Shown here piece after piece: positions 9,519 through 16,855 of a stretch of DNA of 23,351 bases; position 1 is the first letter of the stretch, and each line of letters begins with the position of its first letter. The stretch covers positions 1 through 23,351 of the forward strand of contig JAWQRM010000387.1 in the NCBI GenBank assembly GCA_033557675.1, given 5' to 3'. This stretch comes from Coptodactyla brooksi (lineage: Eukaryota; Arthropoda; Insecta; Coleoptera; Scarabaeidae). The notes under the pieces are model-generated. The model searched no databases. It saw nothing but the letters and a program-made list of their open reading frames with translations, and was not told where the DNA came from. The position numbers and the translations under genes are program-made.

Positions 9519-9943
9519 TGCATCATTTATCAACAGACTTTGTGAGGAAAATGCTTGGATATGTCCGAAGCTTTAAAGCCAGTCATGTCAGCTGTTAATT
9601 ATGTCAGATGACATGCGCTTACTCATCGTCAATTCCGCGAGTTTATTGAAGAGATTGGAGAAAATGACTTACCGTATTATACCGCAGTACGCTGGCTTTA
9701 GCCGCGGAAAGGTTGTAACGCGATTTTTGAGCTCCGAACAATAATCATTTTTTTTTTTAATGAAAGGAATCATTCTCTGGCTGAGTTGCGAACAATGAGT
9801 GGTTATGGAAGTTATTATTTTATACAGATTTAATTAATTAAACATATGAATGACCTTTGCATAAAGTTACAAGAAGAAAACCAGCTTCTTCCTGATTTAT
9901 ATACTTATATTAAATCCTTTCTAACAATATGAATGACGAAATT
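9519..9943 (+). pseudogene. Second hAT transposase fragment (middle part)
   Basis: Reads CIIYQQTL-x-GKCLDM, then LTHRQFREFIEEIGENDLPY and YTAVRWL. After a one-base shift comes SRGKVVTRFFELR, then EWLWKLLFYTDLI, HMNDLCIKLQEENQLLPDLY and TYIKSF. These blocks follow the same order as the central region of ZBED/GTF2IRD2-type hAT transposases. The fragment overlaps in family space with the hAT copy at 4282-5845 but is not the same copy, since it retains the VRWLSRG region lost there. In-frame TGA codons and at least two frameshifts are visible. No ends were identified. Confidence 0.82.
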
Positions 9944-10139
9944 ACTCAAAAATATTTACTTTTTACAAAGCTCTGATCCAACAAAGGATTTTTGTTTACA
10001 TTTGAAACCGTTAATTGTTAAATGCAAAAAAAACACGATAGGGGATAATACTGGGAGACAATACTGTTGAACACCCTGTATAATATAACTTAGTTTCTGT
10101 TCGCCGCGTTAGATAGTAGGGCAACATCCGCCCCATCGG

Positions 10140-10284
10140 ACGTAGACGAGTTTTAAGCATTTGTCTTCGTCGCTACTGGTGATGTTGACATGGTCGGCGA
10201 ACCGTGCATCAAATAAACTTTTCGGTTTTCGTCTAGTGATTAACTTTGTTACTAAGCTTCAAGGTTCCAAAATCCACAACTAGA
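10140..10284 (+). repeat. Hammerhead-like short dispersed repeat, copy B
   Basis: Contains CTGGTGA at 10176-10182, a 6-bp stem (GTTGAC 10184-10189, loop ATG, GTCGGC 10193-10198), GAAC, then CCGTGCATC. It continues into AAATAAACTTTTCGGTTTTC and a tail GATTAACTTTGTTACTAAGC ending AAATCCACAACTA near 10282. The upstream word GCATTTGTC aligns with copy A at the same distance from the core. A6 of the hammerhead core is G and GAAA is GAAC, so the core is damaged. Confidence 0.7.
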
Positions 10285-10289
10285 TGGTT

Positions 10290-10720
10290 TTGGGTATATT
10301 TGGAAACAATTGCTTAATGCAGTTGTATTAAACAATACAATAGCCATTATTTCTGAAAATGAATGTAAGGCGAAAATGATATAACACTTTTCGAATTCAT
10401 TTTTTCTGTCAATAAACCTTTAAACTTTACGGTTCACTTATCAGTCATCTTGTACATTAATAATATTACCATGTCAAATTAGGACTAGTGAGTTTTCATC
10501 TATCAAGAAATCAGAGAAATGGTGGTTGTCGACAACCATGTCACCTTTAGTTTCCATGCAACAAATTTACATTGTTTTTTCCAAAATTACGCCTAGAATT
10601 GTATCATTACTATTTCAAATTATAGTCACCAAAGTGAAAACTTACATTAGGACATGGTAATTTTGTTCCTTCTTCGTCTCCAGTAAGTTGTCCATTCGGT
10701 AAAAAAAACAAAAAAAGAAA
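10290..10720. other. Intergenic stretch, no supported gene
   Basis: AT-rich and stop-laden in all frames. It leads into the duplicated DRC4-like module, whose exact left edge (about 10725) is not sharp. Confidence 0.5.
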
Positions 10721-10724
10721 ACGG

Positions 10725-11450
10725 ACTAACGCTTTATAATATATCGTAAGTTTAACCATCACGTTGCAACCATCCATTTCATTCCATTGTAAGACTGAAG
10801 TCGTCCTAAAATATCCAACACAAACGACTTTGACGATACAAGTCAGGTATTGTCATATTGACAAGTACGTCATCTTCAACGTAAACTTATTACAGAAAGA
10901 AAGATTATAAAAAAAACAGGTAATGACTTCGAAGGATAATGGGGAAAAGAACAATCACCAATCTCCAATTGGTCGGTTTGTGGACGGCGTGGATATTACA
11001 AAGCTGAAACGAGCAGAATTGGAAAAATTCGTAGAACGTTTAAAAGAAGAAGGCGAGAAAAGAAAGGCTGAGAAAAAACAGTATGAAGTGGAACTGGATG
11101 GCATCAAAATGCACTGGGAGCAGACCAAGAAAGAACTGGAAGATAGCAAATCTGAATTTAGGGAAAAATGCGCAGATAAGGAAAACGGAAAGTAGTGAAT
11201 GTTACGCGCTGTATTGAAGATGAATAAATAGTAAATAATAACGTTTGTCTCACTTCTTGTAAATATGTGACTAGAAAGAAATCGGATTTTCAGTTAGCAT
11301 CGTAAAGTCTGGAGGTATTATTCAGTGATGAACTGAACAATACCCTCACTAATCCCTTCAATAGCCTTTTTCAATACTCTTAATTGAACACCCGGTTTCA
11401 AGTTCTTTAGAAAAGGTTATAATTAACAAAAAGTCGTAACAACTTATTTA
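10725..11450 (+). repeat. Duplicated module A (DRC4-like frame with flanks)
   Basis: This block aligns with the reverse complement of about 12945-13625. Shared landmarks in order are GTTGCAACCATCCAT, CATTGTAAGACT, AAAATATCCAA, ATTACAGAA, the coding frame, GAATAAA after its stop, and finally CACCCGGTT-like and ATAATTAACAAAAAGTC-like words. The match covers upstream, coding and downstream DNA, so this is a DNA-level duplication and not a copied mRNA. Confidence 0.75.
10923..11195 (+). CDS. DRC4/GAS8-like N-terminal coding frame (exon or short paralogue)
   Basis: An intact 90-codon frame with a charged coiled-coil profile. Residues 17-29 read IGRFVDGVDITKL, followed by LEKFVERLKEEGEKRKAEKK, then MHWEQTKKELEDSKSEFREK. 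This order (VDGVD, a Lys/Glu-rich helix, then a W-E-x-T-x3-L-E block) matches the N-terminus of dynein regulatory complex subunit 4 (GAS8), an axonemal coiled-coil protein of the nexin link. It stops where the first coiled-coil segment would continue. GTAGTG overlaps the TAG stop, so it could be a first exon with an intron following. AATAAA occurs about 25 bp after the stop, so a short stand-alone gene is also possible. No further DRC4 exon is visible downstream in the window. Confidence 0.55.
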   Translation: MTSKDNGEKNNHQSPIGRFVDGVDITKLKRAELEKFVERLKEEGEKRKAEKKQYEVELDGIKMHWEQTKKELEDSKSEFREKCADKENGK

Positions 11451-11660
11451 GATTGCAGCTGTGCAATCACCATCATGTAGATGAAATCAAGCAAATTTCA
11501 AAACAATTTCAAGGTTTCAGTTAGCAGCTGATCAACTGAATACCTCCACTAATACAGTTAAGTGAAAACTCGGTATCAAGTTATATCTAGAAACGATTAT
11601 AAGGAACAAAAGATTCATAATTACTCATTTAAGTTGTAGCTCTGTGAATTTCAAAACCAT
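11287..11660 (+). repeat. Two imperfect tandem units, period about 228 bp
   Basis: TTTCAGTTAGC recurs at 11288 and 11515. Each is followed by GAT(G/C)AACTGAA, then a CTC(A/C)-type ACTAAT word, a CCGGT/TCGGT word with ATCAAGTT or TTCAAGTT, then GATTATAA/GGTTATAA and AACAAAA. Both end in TTTA-G-TTG-AGCT-TG-like sequence. The inverted module B carries only one such unit. Confidence 0.6.
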
Positions 11661-12490
11661 CAGGTTTAGTTTTTCTGCATTGAACATTACTGAGTAAAGC
11701 AAGGAGTTCTTACCATTTTGTACGTTGAGGGGTTAAAATTCTATATTATTCTCTAGATATTTGAGATGTTTTTTCCACTGTAAAATATAGATTTATTTTG
11801 TTGTTAACACATTGTTTTACATTTACACAACAGTTATCATCAGAACTTGTTAAACATGTTGGGTTATGTAATAATTTCTAATAAGCACGTTTTTATAAAA
11901 CGTTATTTTTCTAGCAACTTTTGGTTTTACACCATTCTCAGGAAATATCAGTCATTTTCAAATCAGCAATAAGTTAAGAACAAATGAAAATAATTAGATA
12001 TAAATACAATTTAAAAGGAAAATATCGTTGTCAATCTTCTTAAAATTTTCTTGTTAGATTACATAACCTCTTATCTGAAAAAAATTATCAAATTTTTTGA
12101 GTATCAAATTGGCGAATACAATAAATACAAAAGTTGTCCGTCGATAAGTTAATGGATTAAGGAATAAGGAATTCATTAATTTTCATGTCTTTCTTGGCAT
12201 TCATCAAAATTTACTACTCTAGTCCTTTTTTTAATGTTTTTCCAATGCAAATTCAAGTATACTCTACGAGTAAATACTGCTAACGTCAAAGTTAGGACAT
12301 TGTAATAAAACCGCTATATTGTAGTAAAGCTCATATTAAAATAACGGCATTTTAGAATTCAATAAATTGTTATAGAAATACATACAAAAATTAAAATGAA
12401 GTACAAAAACCTAAAAATTAAACATTATTCAGGTTGATGTTATTATTATTTATTAAATAATGAATTTTGTGAAAGCTTGACTAAAGAGAA
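11661..12490. other. AT-rich stretch between the two duplicated modules
   Basis: No open frame of note and no element ends recognised on either strand. Confidence 0.55.
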
Positions 12491-12493
12491 CGA

Positions 12494-12622
12494 CTAAAGT
12501 TGTGGGTTTTTCAAACTTTGACTTAAAGACAAAGTTACACAATGTCACTGCGGCGTCAAAAGCGATAATTAACTGGTCGTACGTTTCGTTGACCAAGTTA
12601 AATCTTCCATCGCTCTGGTTAA
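12494..12622 (-). repeat. Hammerhead-like short dispersed repeat, copy D
   Basis: Read on minus: TGGAAGA, a weak stem, then CGAAACGTACGACCAG, then TATCGCTTTTGACG, GTGACATTGTG, AACTTTGTC and an end AAACCCACAACTTTAG. Order and spacing follow copies A-C. The CUGANGA-like box and the GUC (here GAC) are both mutated. It sits in the spacer between duplicated modules A and B. Confidence 0.6.
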
Positions 12623-12944
12623 TAAAATACGTATAGTTCTTTACGAAACCTTAGTCCTTTTCAGAATGGGGTATATTTGGTTCTTTTAAGAATGGAGTAT
12701 AAGCCAAAAATTCTTTCATATTAATATTTTCATAACCCAAAACGCTTTTTGTTATGTTTACTGCTACTGATTCTTTACATTTCGTGTGTTGGCTGTTCAA
12801 ATCGTTTATTAATGCTACACCTCTAAATTAATTGTCGTTTGTTTTGGAATTATTCTTAAAAATTCAATTCAAATATTAATTTTCAGATCAACTTTGCAGC
12901 ACAAGTCTATCTGATTTTTTTAAATCTTTAGACCGTCCTCAGTC

Positions 12945-13625
12945 ATAAGTCGTGACTTTTTGTTGATTATAAACTTTGATAATGAACCGGGTATTAAATT
13001 AAGGGTATTTCAAATGGAGGTATTATTCCTTTCATCTCTTGCTAGCTGAAGAACTGATTTTTTTCTGATAATACTTATATAAGTATAGTAGTAATATATA
13101 GTTTATTCACCTTCGATACACCGTACAACATTTGCTACTTTCCGTTTTCCTTATCCAAGCATTTCTCCATAAGTTCAGATTTGCTATCTTCCAGTTCTTT
13201 CTTCTTCTGCTGCCAGCGCATCTTGATGCCATCCACTTCCACTTCATGTTATTTTTCTCAGCCTTTCTTCTCACGCCCTCTTCTTTTAAACATTTTACAA
13301 AGTTTGCCAATTCTGCACAAACCAACCAAATGGAGGTTGGTTTGGACTGTTTTTTGCTCCATTACCCTTCGAATTCATAATCTGTTTTTTTTTGTAAATT
13401 TTCCTTCTGTAATAAATTTACGTTGAGGCTATCGTACGTTGAGGATGTTGTGTGTTATATTAACATATCTATACAGAAAGTACGTGAATAAAAGTACTTG
13501 ACCTGACCAGGTACCTGTCTTGTACAGCTAAAGACGTTTTTATTGGATATTTTAAATCGTTTTTAGTCTTACAATGGATGGTTGCAACGAAATGGTTAAA
13601 TTCAGTAAAAAAGTGTTATATTATA
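12945..13625 (-). repeat. Duplicated module B (inverted relative to module A)
   Basis: The reverse complement of this block aligns with 10725-11450. It shares GTTGCAACCATCCAT, ATTGTAAGACT, AAAATATCCAA, ATTACAGAA and the coding frame, then GAATAAA, ATACCCGGTT and ATAATCAACAAAAAGTC. It has an extra insert of roughly 60 bp in the 5' flank (around 13440-13510) relative to module A. By eye the coding part is clearly more similar between modules than the flanks. Confidence 0.75.
13135..13378 (-). pseudogene. DRC4/GAS8-like frame, disrupted copy
   Basis: Start ATG at 13378-13376 (MNSKGNG) and TAG at 13137-13135 correspond to the start and stop of the plus-strand copy. Relative to it, 31 bp covering the VDGVDITKLKR region are missing before AELANFVKCLKEEG. 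One base is lost in the run after RRKAEK, so the rest (IKMRWQQKKKELEDSKSEL, then DKENGK) is in a third frame. It would not make the protein. A shadow plus-strand frame here is ignored. Confidence 0.7.
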
Positions 13626-14261
13626 GTGTTTCTCTCATTAACATTTCTAGTGTTCCAAAAAATGACTCCATAAATGTGAACGGCACGCCGTCTTTTCATA
13701 CAAGGGCAGGCGGCCCCATTGTTTGTGGTTCCTATCATTTAAGGATGGCTTTGTATGCGGGAAGTATTTCCACTAGCCGGGGCACAAGGGCTTTCTCGCA
13801 AACGAGAGAGATATATGTGGGCGGGGTGGAAGAATGTCACATTTTGCCGAAGCCGATCACGTAGTAATGCTATGCCGCCGTGGTAGTTCTGTTTCACCCC
13901 GTACCGTTCGCCATCAGACCGGATCGATGGCCTTTATCTTCGCCAGACACAGCCGAAGTAAAAATATATTGCCAGCATGAAAATTTCGAATTCACTAAAA
14001 TACGGCCCCCTGGTGCGGTGCACTTTTCCCGTTCCCGTAATTCTATATCGAATTTACTGTGAACCTCCGGTAAAAGGCAGTAATGGGGAAGATTGACCGT
14101 CCCGAACCTTAGGTAATATCGTCTTACATAAGTTACGATGATTACTAACAGAAGGATAGAAATGAACAAAGCGAGAATCATAGACCATATCATATTTGCC
14201 AGAAAATGTGAGAAAAATGCTGATTTTAGATTTACGTAAAGCTTACATAGACAGGCATTTG
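13626..14261. other. GC-richer stretch of unknown nature
   Basis: Between about 13670 and 14060 base composition is clearly higher in GC than the surroundings, with words such as GGGCAGGCGGCCCC and GGGCGGGGTGG. That suggests either a former exon or CpG-rich region, or a repeat family I do not recognise. No supported protein except the uncertain minus frame listed separately. Confidence 0.4.
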
Positions 14262-14406
14262 TTAACCCTGCTGTTCTCGTTAGTTTTACTATACACTTGC
14301 AGTCCTTCGGGTCATAGTGACCCGATATATGCAGGTACAGGAGGATTGTCAAGAATAGCTCGACATTAATATATTGCGGTTTATTACAGTATATAAACGC
14401 AAACAA
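13894..14406 (-). CDS. Unrecognised open frame with one predicted membrane helix
   Basis: A 170-codon frame on minus. Its only clear feature is a strongly hydrophobic run, MIWSMILALFISILLLVIIV, followed by TYVRRYYLRF, a positive-inside stop-transfer pattern of a single-pass membrane protein. The N-terminal third overlaps a piggyBac-like end (14262-14324), so it is unlikely to be native coding there. If any of this is real it is more likely the part 3' of about 14230, as an exon. I do not recognise the family, and an accidental open frame is a serious alternative. Confidence 0.2.
   Translation of the reverse strand: MFAFIYCNKPQYINVELFLTILLYLHISGHYDPKDCKCIVKLTRTAGLTNACLCKLYVNLKSAFFSHFLANMIWSMILALFISILLLVIIVTYVRRYYLRFGTVNLPHYCLLPEVHSKFDIELREREKCTAPGGRILVNSKFSCWQYIFTSAVSGEDKGHRSGLMANGTG
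14262..14330 (+). repeat. Possible piggyBac-type element end
   Basis: TTAA at 14262-14265 is followed directly by CCCTGCTGTTC. About 40 bp further in comes the palindrome CGGGTCATAGTGACCCG (14308-14324). TTAA plus a CCC-starting end with an internal GGGTCA...TGACCC palindrome is a common piggyBac layout. No transposase or second end is attached here; a similar palindrome precedes the piggyBac transposase at the right of the window. Confidence 0.45.
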
Positions 14407-14473
14407 CGATGAAAAGCAATCTTATTACTAACAAACGTAAAATTGTAAAATATTGGTGCCACCACCACCACCA

Positions 14474-14532
14474 ATTGGTGCCACCACTACACCAAAACTA
14501 AAAAGTTTTTACACTACACCAAAACCATTAAC
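14474..14532 (-). repeat. Fragmentary tail pieces of the hammerhead-like repeat
   Basis: CCACCACTACACCAAAACTA followed shortly by CACTACACCAAAACC. Both match the minus-strand form of the tail in copy C (CCACCACTACACCAAAACCG at 3560-3579). No core is present. Confidence 0.4.
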
Positions 14533-14559
14533 CTATTTTGTTACTGAATTTTCTTCATA

Positions 14560-15066
14560 ATCTAAATCAATTGGAACTTTTATCCTTATATGTTCGAAGA
14601 GAATTTCGAAAGGTGTTAATTCAAAGTTAAGGCGAATATCACACGGTTCACAGCTGTTTAATCATTTAAACTCTTATCACGTAAATAATGAATTCGCACG
14701 TGTTCTATGAGCGTACGATGAAGTTTTTGTACATAAGCGTTTCCTTATTGATGGCATGGAGAAAGACATATAAGTGATTCCAGATGTATTTTTACTTTCA
14801 ATTTGATAGGCCTGGGCAAAGTTTGAAAAGCTATCGATGATGGTCAAAAATTTGATATTATTCCGGATAAAAATGTCTATATTAGTTTATTCAAAAGGCA
14901 TTCTCTGAGTAGAGATTAGATTGAATTTAGGCTGGTTGGGTTTTCTTTCATATTTGGACATTTGGCAACTTTCGCATTTATTAATATAATGAGTTACGGT
15001 TTCTTTCATTCTTTTCTAATGGTATGTTTTCTTAATTCTTGCGATCGTTTCAGTTATTCCGGGATG
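14560..15066 (-). pseudogene. Gypsy integrase: HHCC finger and partial catalytic core
   Basis: From His codon 15066-15064: HPGITETIARIKKTYH, a TAG where Trp is usual, then THYINKCESCQMSKYERKP. This is the H-x-H-C-x2-C zinc-binding domain of retroviral-type integrases (second His in THYINKC). FLTIIDSFSK holds the first catalytic Asp, followed after a frameshift by AQAYQIESKNTSG. Later comes LTPFEILFE, the block near the end of the core. The segment with the second Asp and the Glu appears reduced or lost. Stops and shifts throughout. Confidence 0.8.
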
Positions 15067-15369
15067 AACGGAACTATTTCAGTTCAACGTTTTTTCTGTT
15101 TATAATTTGACATGTTTTGAGACAACGAACTAGTTTTAATTTATTAGGTCTGAAATTAATCAAATAAATTATGCAAATTAATCTGCAAATTTTGTCGTTG
15201 CAATAAAACCATTGAGTATCTGGTCCAGAATATTCCTTTAAAGGTCGAAGAATTTCTGTGTATGTGAGATCCTTATAAACATGAAATTCTGTAATTTTAC
15301 ATAGAACAATAACTGACGCGGTTCATTATCAATGGGTTCGTCTAAAATAGAGATGGAATTTTCATTGAA

Positions 15370-15600
15370 TTAGTGTTCTGAATTAATGTCCGAATTTAGT
15401 GTGTAAATGCTTGCTACATCTCTAGATGGGATTAAACGCGGGGGTCCAGGTAGTGCGGAATCTTGAGTGGTTATAACACTAGAAATACTTGAACCTTTTA
15501 CCGCTTTAGTTGTTTGTATATCTTCATTAGTATGGACATTAATTTTTATTTTAGACATTTATGTTTTGTAAATGATATCGTAATCAAATCCTTGTAAATA
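15370..15600 (-). pseudogene. Gypsy RNase H to integrase connection
   Basis: GFDYDIIYK at the right edge, next to the TA of the inserted element, then a TAA where PGK is usual, then MSKIKINVHTNED, matching the DALSRI-type stretch that ends the RNase H/tether region of Gypsy pol. The left part continues in a low-complexity open frame to about 15370 and is not diagnostic. Confidence 0.65.
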
Positions 15601-15739
15601 CAGGGTGAGATAACCGACAAACTTATGTCATGTGTTCATAGGTGATTCTGATAAAAAAAAGTTCATATACACTAGTGTAGTTGTGGGCAACCACCAACAT
15701 TGTTTCTCTGTGAATGTATGGTGTGACTTGTTAAATAAT

Positions 15740-16134
15740 CACTTTATTGGGCCGCACTTATTCCACTAGAATCTCGACGCGGTATATTTTATCAACATGA
15801 CGGTGCTCCACCGCATTTCGGTAGGCAAGTTATTGAATTGTTACACGAAAAGTTTGCTGGACGGTGGATAAAAAGAGGAGGCCCTACATCATGGCCTGCA
15901 CGTACTGCTGACTTGTCGCCACTGGACTTTTTCTTTTGGGATTGCTTTAAATCTCGTGTTTATGATAATGGCAAGCCAAATACACGAGAAGATTTGATAA
16001 CCAGAGTAGTTGAGGCGGTAGATAGTTGCGAGTTAATAGCTGAACTTGCAGCTATTAACTCGCAACAAAACATGGCTCAAGAACTAGCAGCATGTTTGGA
16101 AAGCGCACGGGAGCAATTCGAGCAATTATTATAA
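15740..16134 (+). pseudogene. DD41D transposase, C-terminal half
   Basis: An open frame from about 15740 to a TAA at 16132-16134. It reads RGIFYQHDGAPPHFGRQ (Asp codon 15799-15801), RWIKRGGPTSWPARTADL and SPLDFFFWD. Counting residues between the HDG Asp and the PLD Asp gives 41, so the last two catalytic Asp are kept with DD41D spacing. That spacing is known from the rosa/Visitor branch of the Tc1/mariner superfamily; I assign the branch only from spacing. The C-terminus ends in EQFEQLL. The DNA-binding part and first Asp are absent. A perfect 18-bp palindrome at 16025-16066 alters the expected C-terminal helix. Confidence 0.85.
16025..16066. repeat. Perfect 18-bp inverted repeat inside the transposase frame
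   Basis: GTTGCGAGTTAATAGCTG at 16025-16042 and its exact complement at 16049-16066, loop AACTTG. It keeps the reading frame open. Confidence 0.95.
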
Positions 16135-16319
16135 TACTAGTTTTTTATGTTATTACGTAGTTACTTAATAAATGTCTAATGGTCAACATTTCCTCTTTTA
16201 TCGATATCTCGAAAACGAAAAGGAATTGACCTATGGTGTATATGAATTTTTTTGATCAGAATTACCTCTAGAATATACGATATATTGTAGTATGTCGATT
16301 ACCTCAGGGAACACCCTGT

Positions 16320-16545
16320 ATATACGCCAATGTTGAAATTTTAAATTAAAATCCTTCAAATTATATATGCACCGCAGTGGTTTGTGGTATGTTACCAAAG
16401 TGAGCTTTGTCCCGTAAACATGAGGTCCGAAAATTTTGCACGCATAAACTAAAGCTAAAAGCTCATTTTCAATAGTTCAATATTTACATTCAGTCTTAGA
16501 GAATGTACGGAATGGGTACGCCACAGGTTTATCATCACCTATGGT
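16320..16545 (-). pseudogene. Gypsy RNase H, distal part
   Basis: On minus: IGDDKPVAYPFRTFSKTECK, an in-frame TGA (16479-16477) where Ser is usual, then TIENELLALVYACKIFGPHV, YGTKLTLVTYHKPLRC, NLKDFNLKFQHWR. The Glu of IENELLA is a catalytic RNase H residue and is kept. The Asp of the usual TDHKPL is Tyr (codon 16389-16387), which alone would abolish activity. The frame ends exactly at the TA where the DD41D element is inserted. Confidence 0.88.
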
Positions 16546-16664
16546 AGTCATCATTTGTCGTTAACGTTTCCGAAGATGTCGGCTTAGTCGGCGAAACGTA
16601 CGTCGAGCAAAAATAAATTTTTTGCTTTTCGTGTAGAGGTGACAATCCTGTAAACTTTATAGCA
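16545..16664 (+). repeat. Hammerhead-like short dispersed repeat, copy A (inserted in Gypsy pol)
   Basis: Contains CCGAAGA (16570-16576; consensus CUGANGA with U4 changed to C), a 6-bp stem II (GTCGGC 16578-16583, loop TTA, GTCGGC 16587-16592 with G-U pairs), GAAAC (16593-16597), loop GTAC, then GTC (16602-16604) and GAGC. GAGC can pair with GTTT just before the core as a short stem I with wobbles. AAATAAA and TTTTGCTTTTCGTGTAG follow. It separates the LSQG and IGDDKP motifs of RNase H, so insertion is clear; a target duplication is not. Confidence 0.75.
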
Positions 16665-16830
16665 CCTTGGCTCAATATCGCGCCAGTAGCAAAATTTGGC
16701 GCATCTGTTGTTATGATAGTGTTTTGTGAAATCAAGGTGTTGTAGGATTAGGATCACTACATAATAAATTCTTACATTTTTCAAAACATTTAACATATTC
16801 TGAATCAATAATTATTTCCTGATTATGAAT
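16665..16830 (-). pseudogene. Gypsy RT end and RNase H start
   Basis: On minus: IDSEYVKCFEKCKNLLCSDP, LQHLDFTK, then after a shift ITTDAPNFATGAILSQG. The Asp of TTDA is the first RNase H catalytic residue. The preceding part is the RT thumb/connection, where F-x-K-K-LL is typical. No YxDD palm motif is seen upstream, so the RT core is lost beyond about 16850. Confidence 0.8.
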
Positions 16831-16855
16831 GTTAATATGCACTAGAGAACAACAC

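Larger units (their letters stand above)
15601..16318 (+). mobile_element. Tc1/mariner-superfamily element, DD41D type, internally deleted
   Basis: Begins CAGGGTGAGATAACC at 15601 and ends GGGAACACCCTG at 16318, flanked by TA on both sides (15599-15600 and 16319-16320). The terminal repeats are long but imperfect: the best block is GGTGATTCTGATAAAAAAAA at about 15641-15660, against the complement of 16245-16265. The 718-bp copy holds only the C-terminal half of a transposase. It lies in a TA within Gypsy pol, so it is younger than the Gypsy insertion. Confidence 0.88.
14555..16855 (-). mobile_element. Ty3/Gypsy pol remnant, interrupted by two insertions
   Basis: Pol order on minus from right to left: RT end and RNase H (about 16830-16320), tether (15600-15370), integrase zinc finger (15066) and core (to about 14560). 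Two insertions split it: a Tc1/mariner-type element at 15601-16318 and a hammerhead-like repeat at 16545-16664. When both are mentally skipped, flanking protein motifs join correctly (LSQG to IGDDKPVAY, and FQHWR to GFDYDIIYK). No LTRs, gag or env recognised. Confidence 0.88.

Noticed and set aside
9255..9533. 92-codon open frame on minus
   Set aside because: No recognisable domain, and its start overlaps the hAT remnant that begins on plus at 9519. It is best explained as chance.
10064..10081. GAACACCCTGTATA resembles the right end of the DD41D element at 16305-16320
   Set aside because: Only about 14 bp match, with no matching left end or transposase nearby. Short CAGGGTGTT-type ends are common to many families.
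13132..13426. Two plus-strand open frames rich in Phe, Leu and Ser
   Set aside because: They are the antisense shadow of the charged coiled-coil DRC4-like pseudogene on minus.
14460..14490. CCA/CCACCA run and GGTGCC inverted words as a functional site
   Set aside because: Explained as rearranged tail pieces of the short repeat family next to a small CCA microsatellite.
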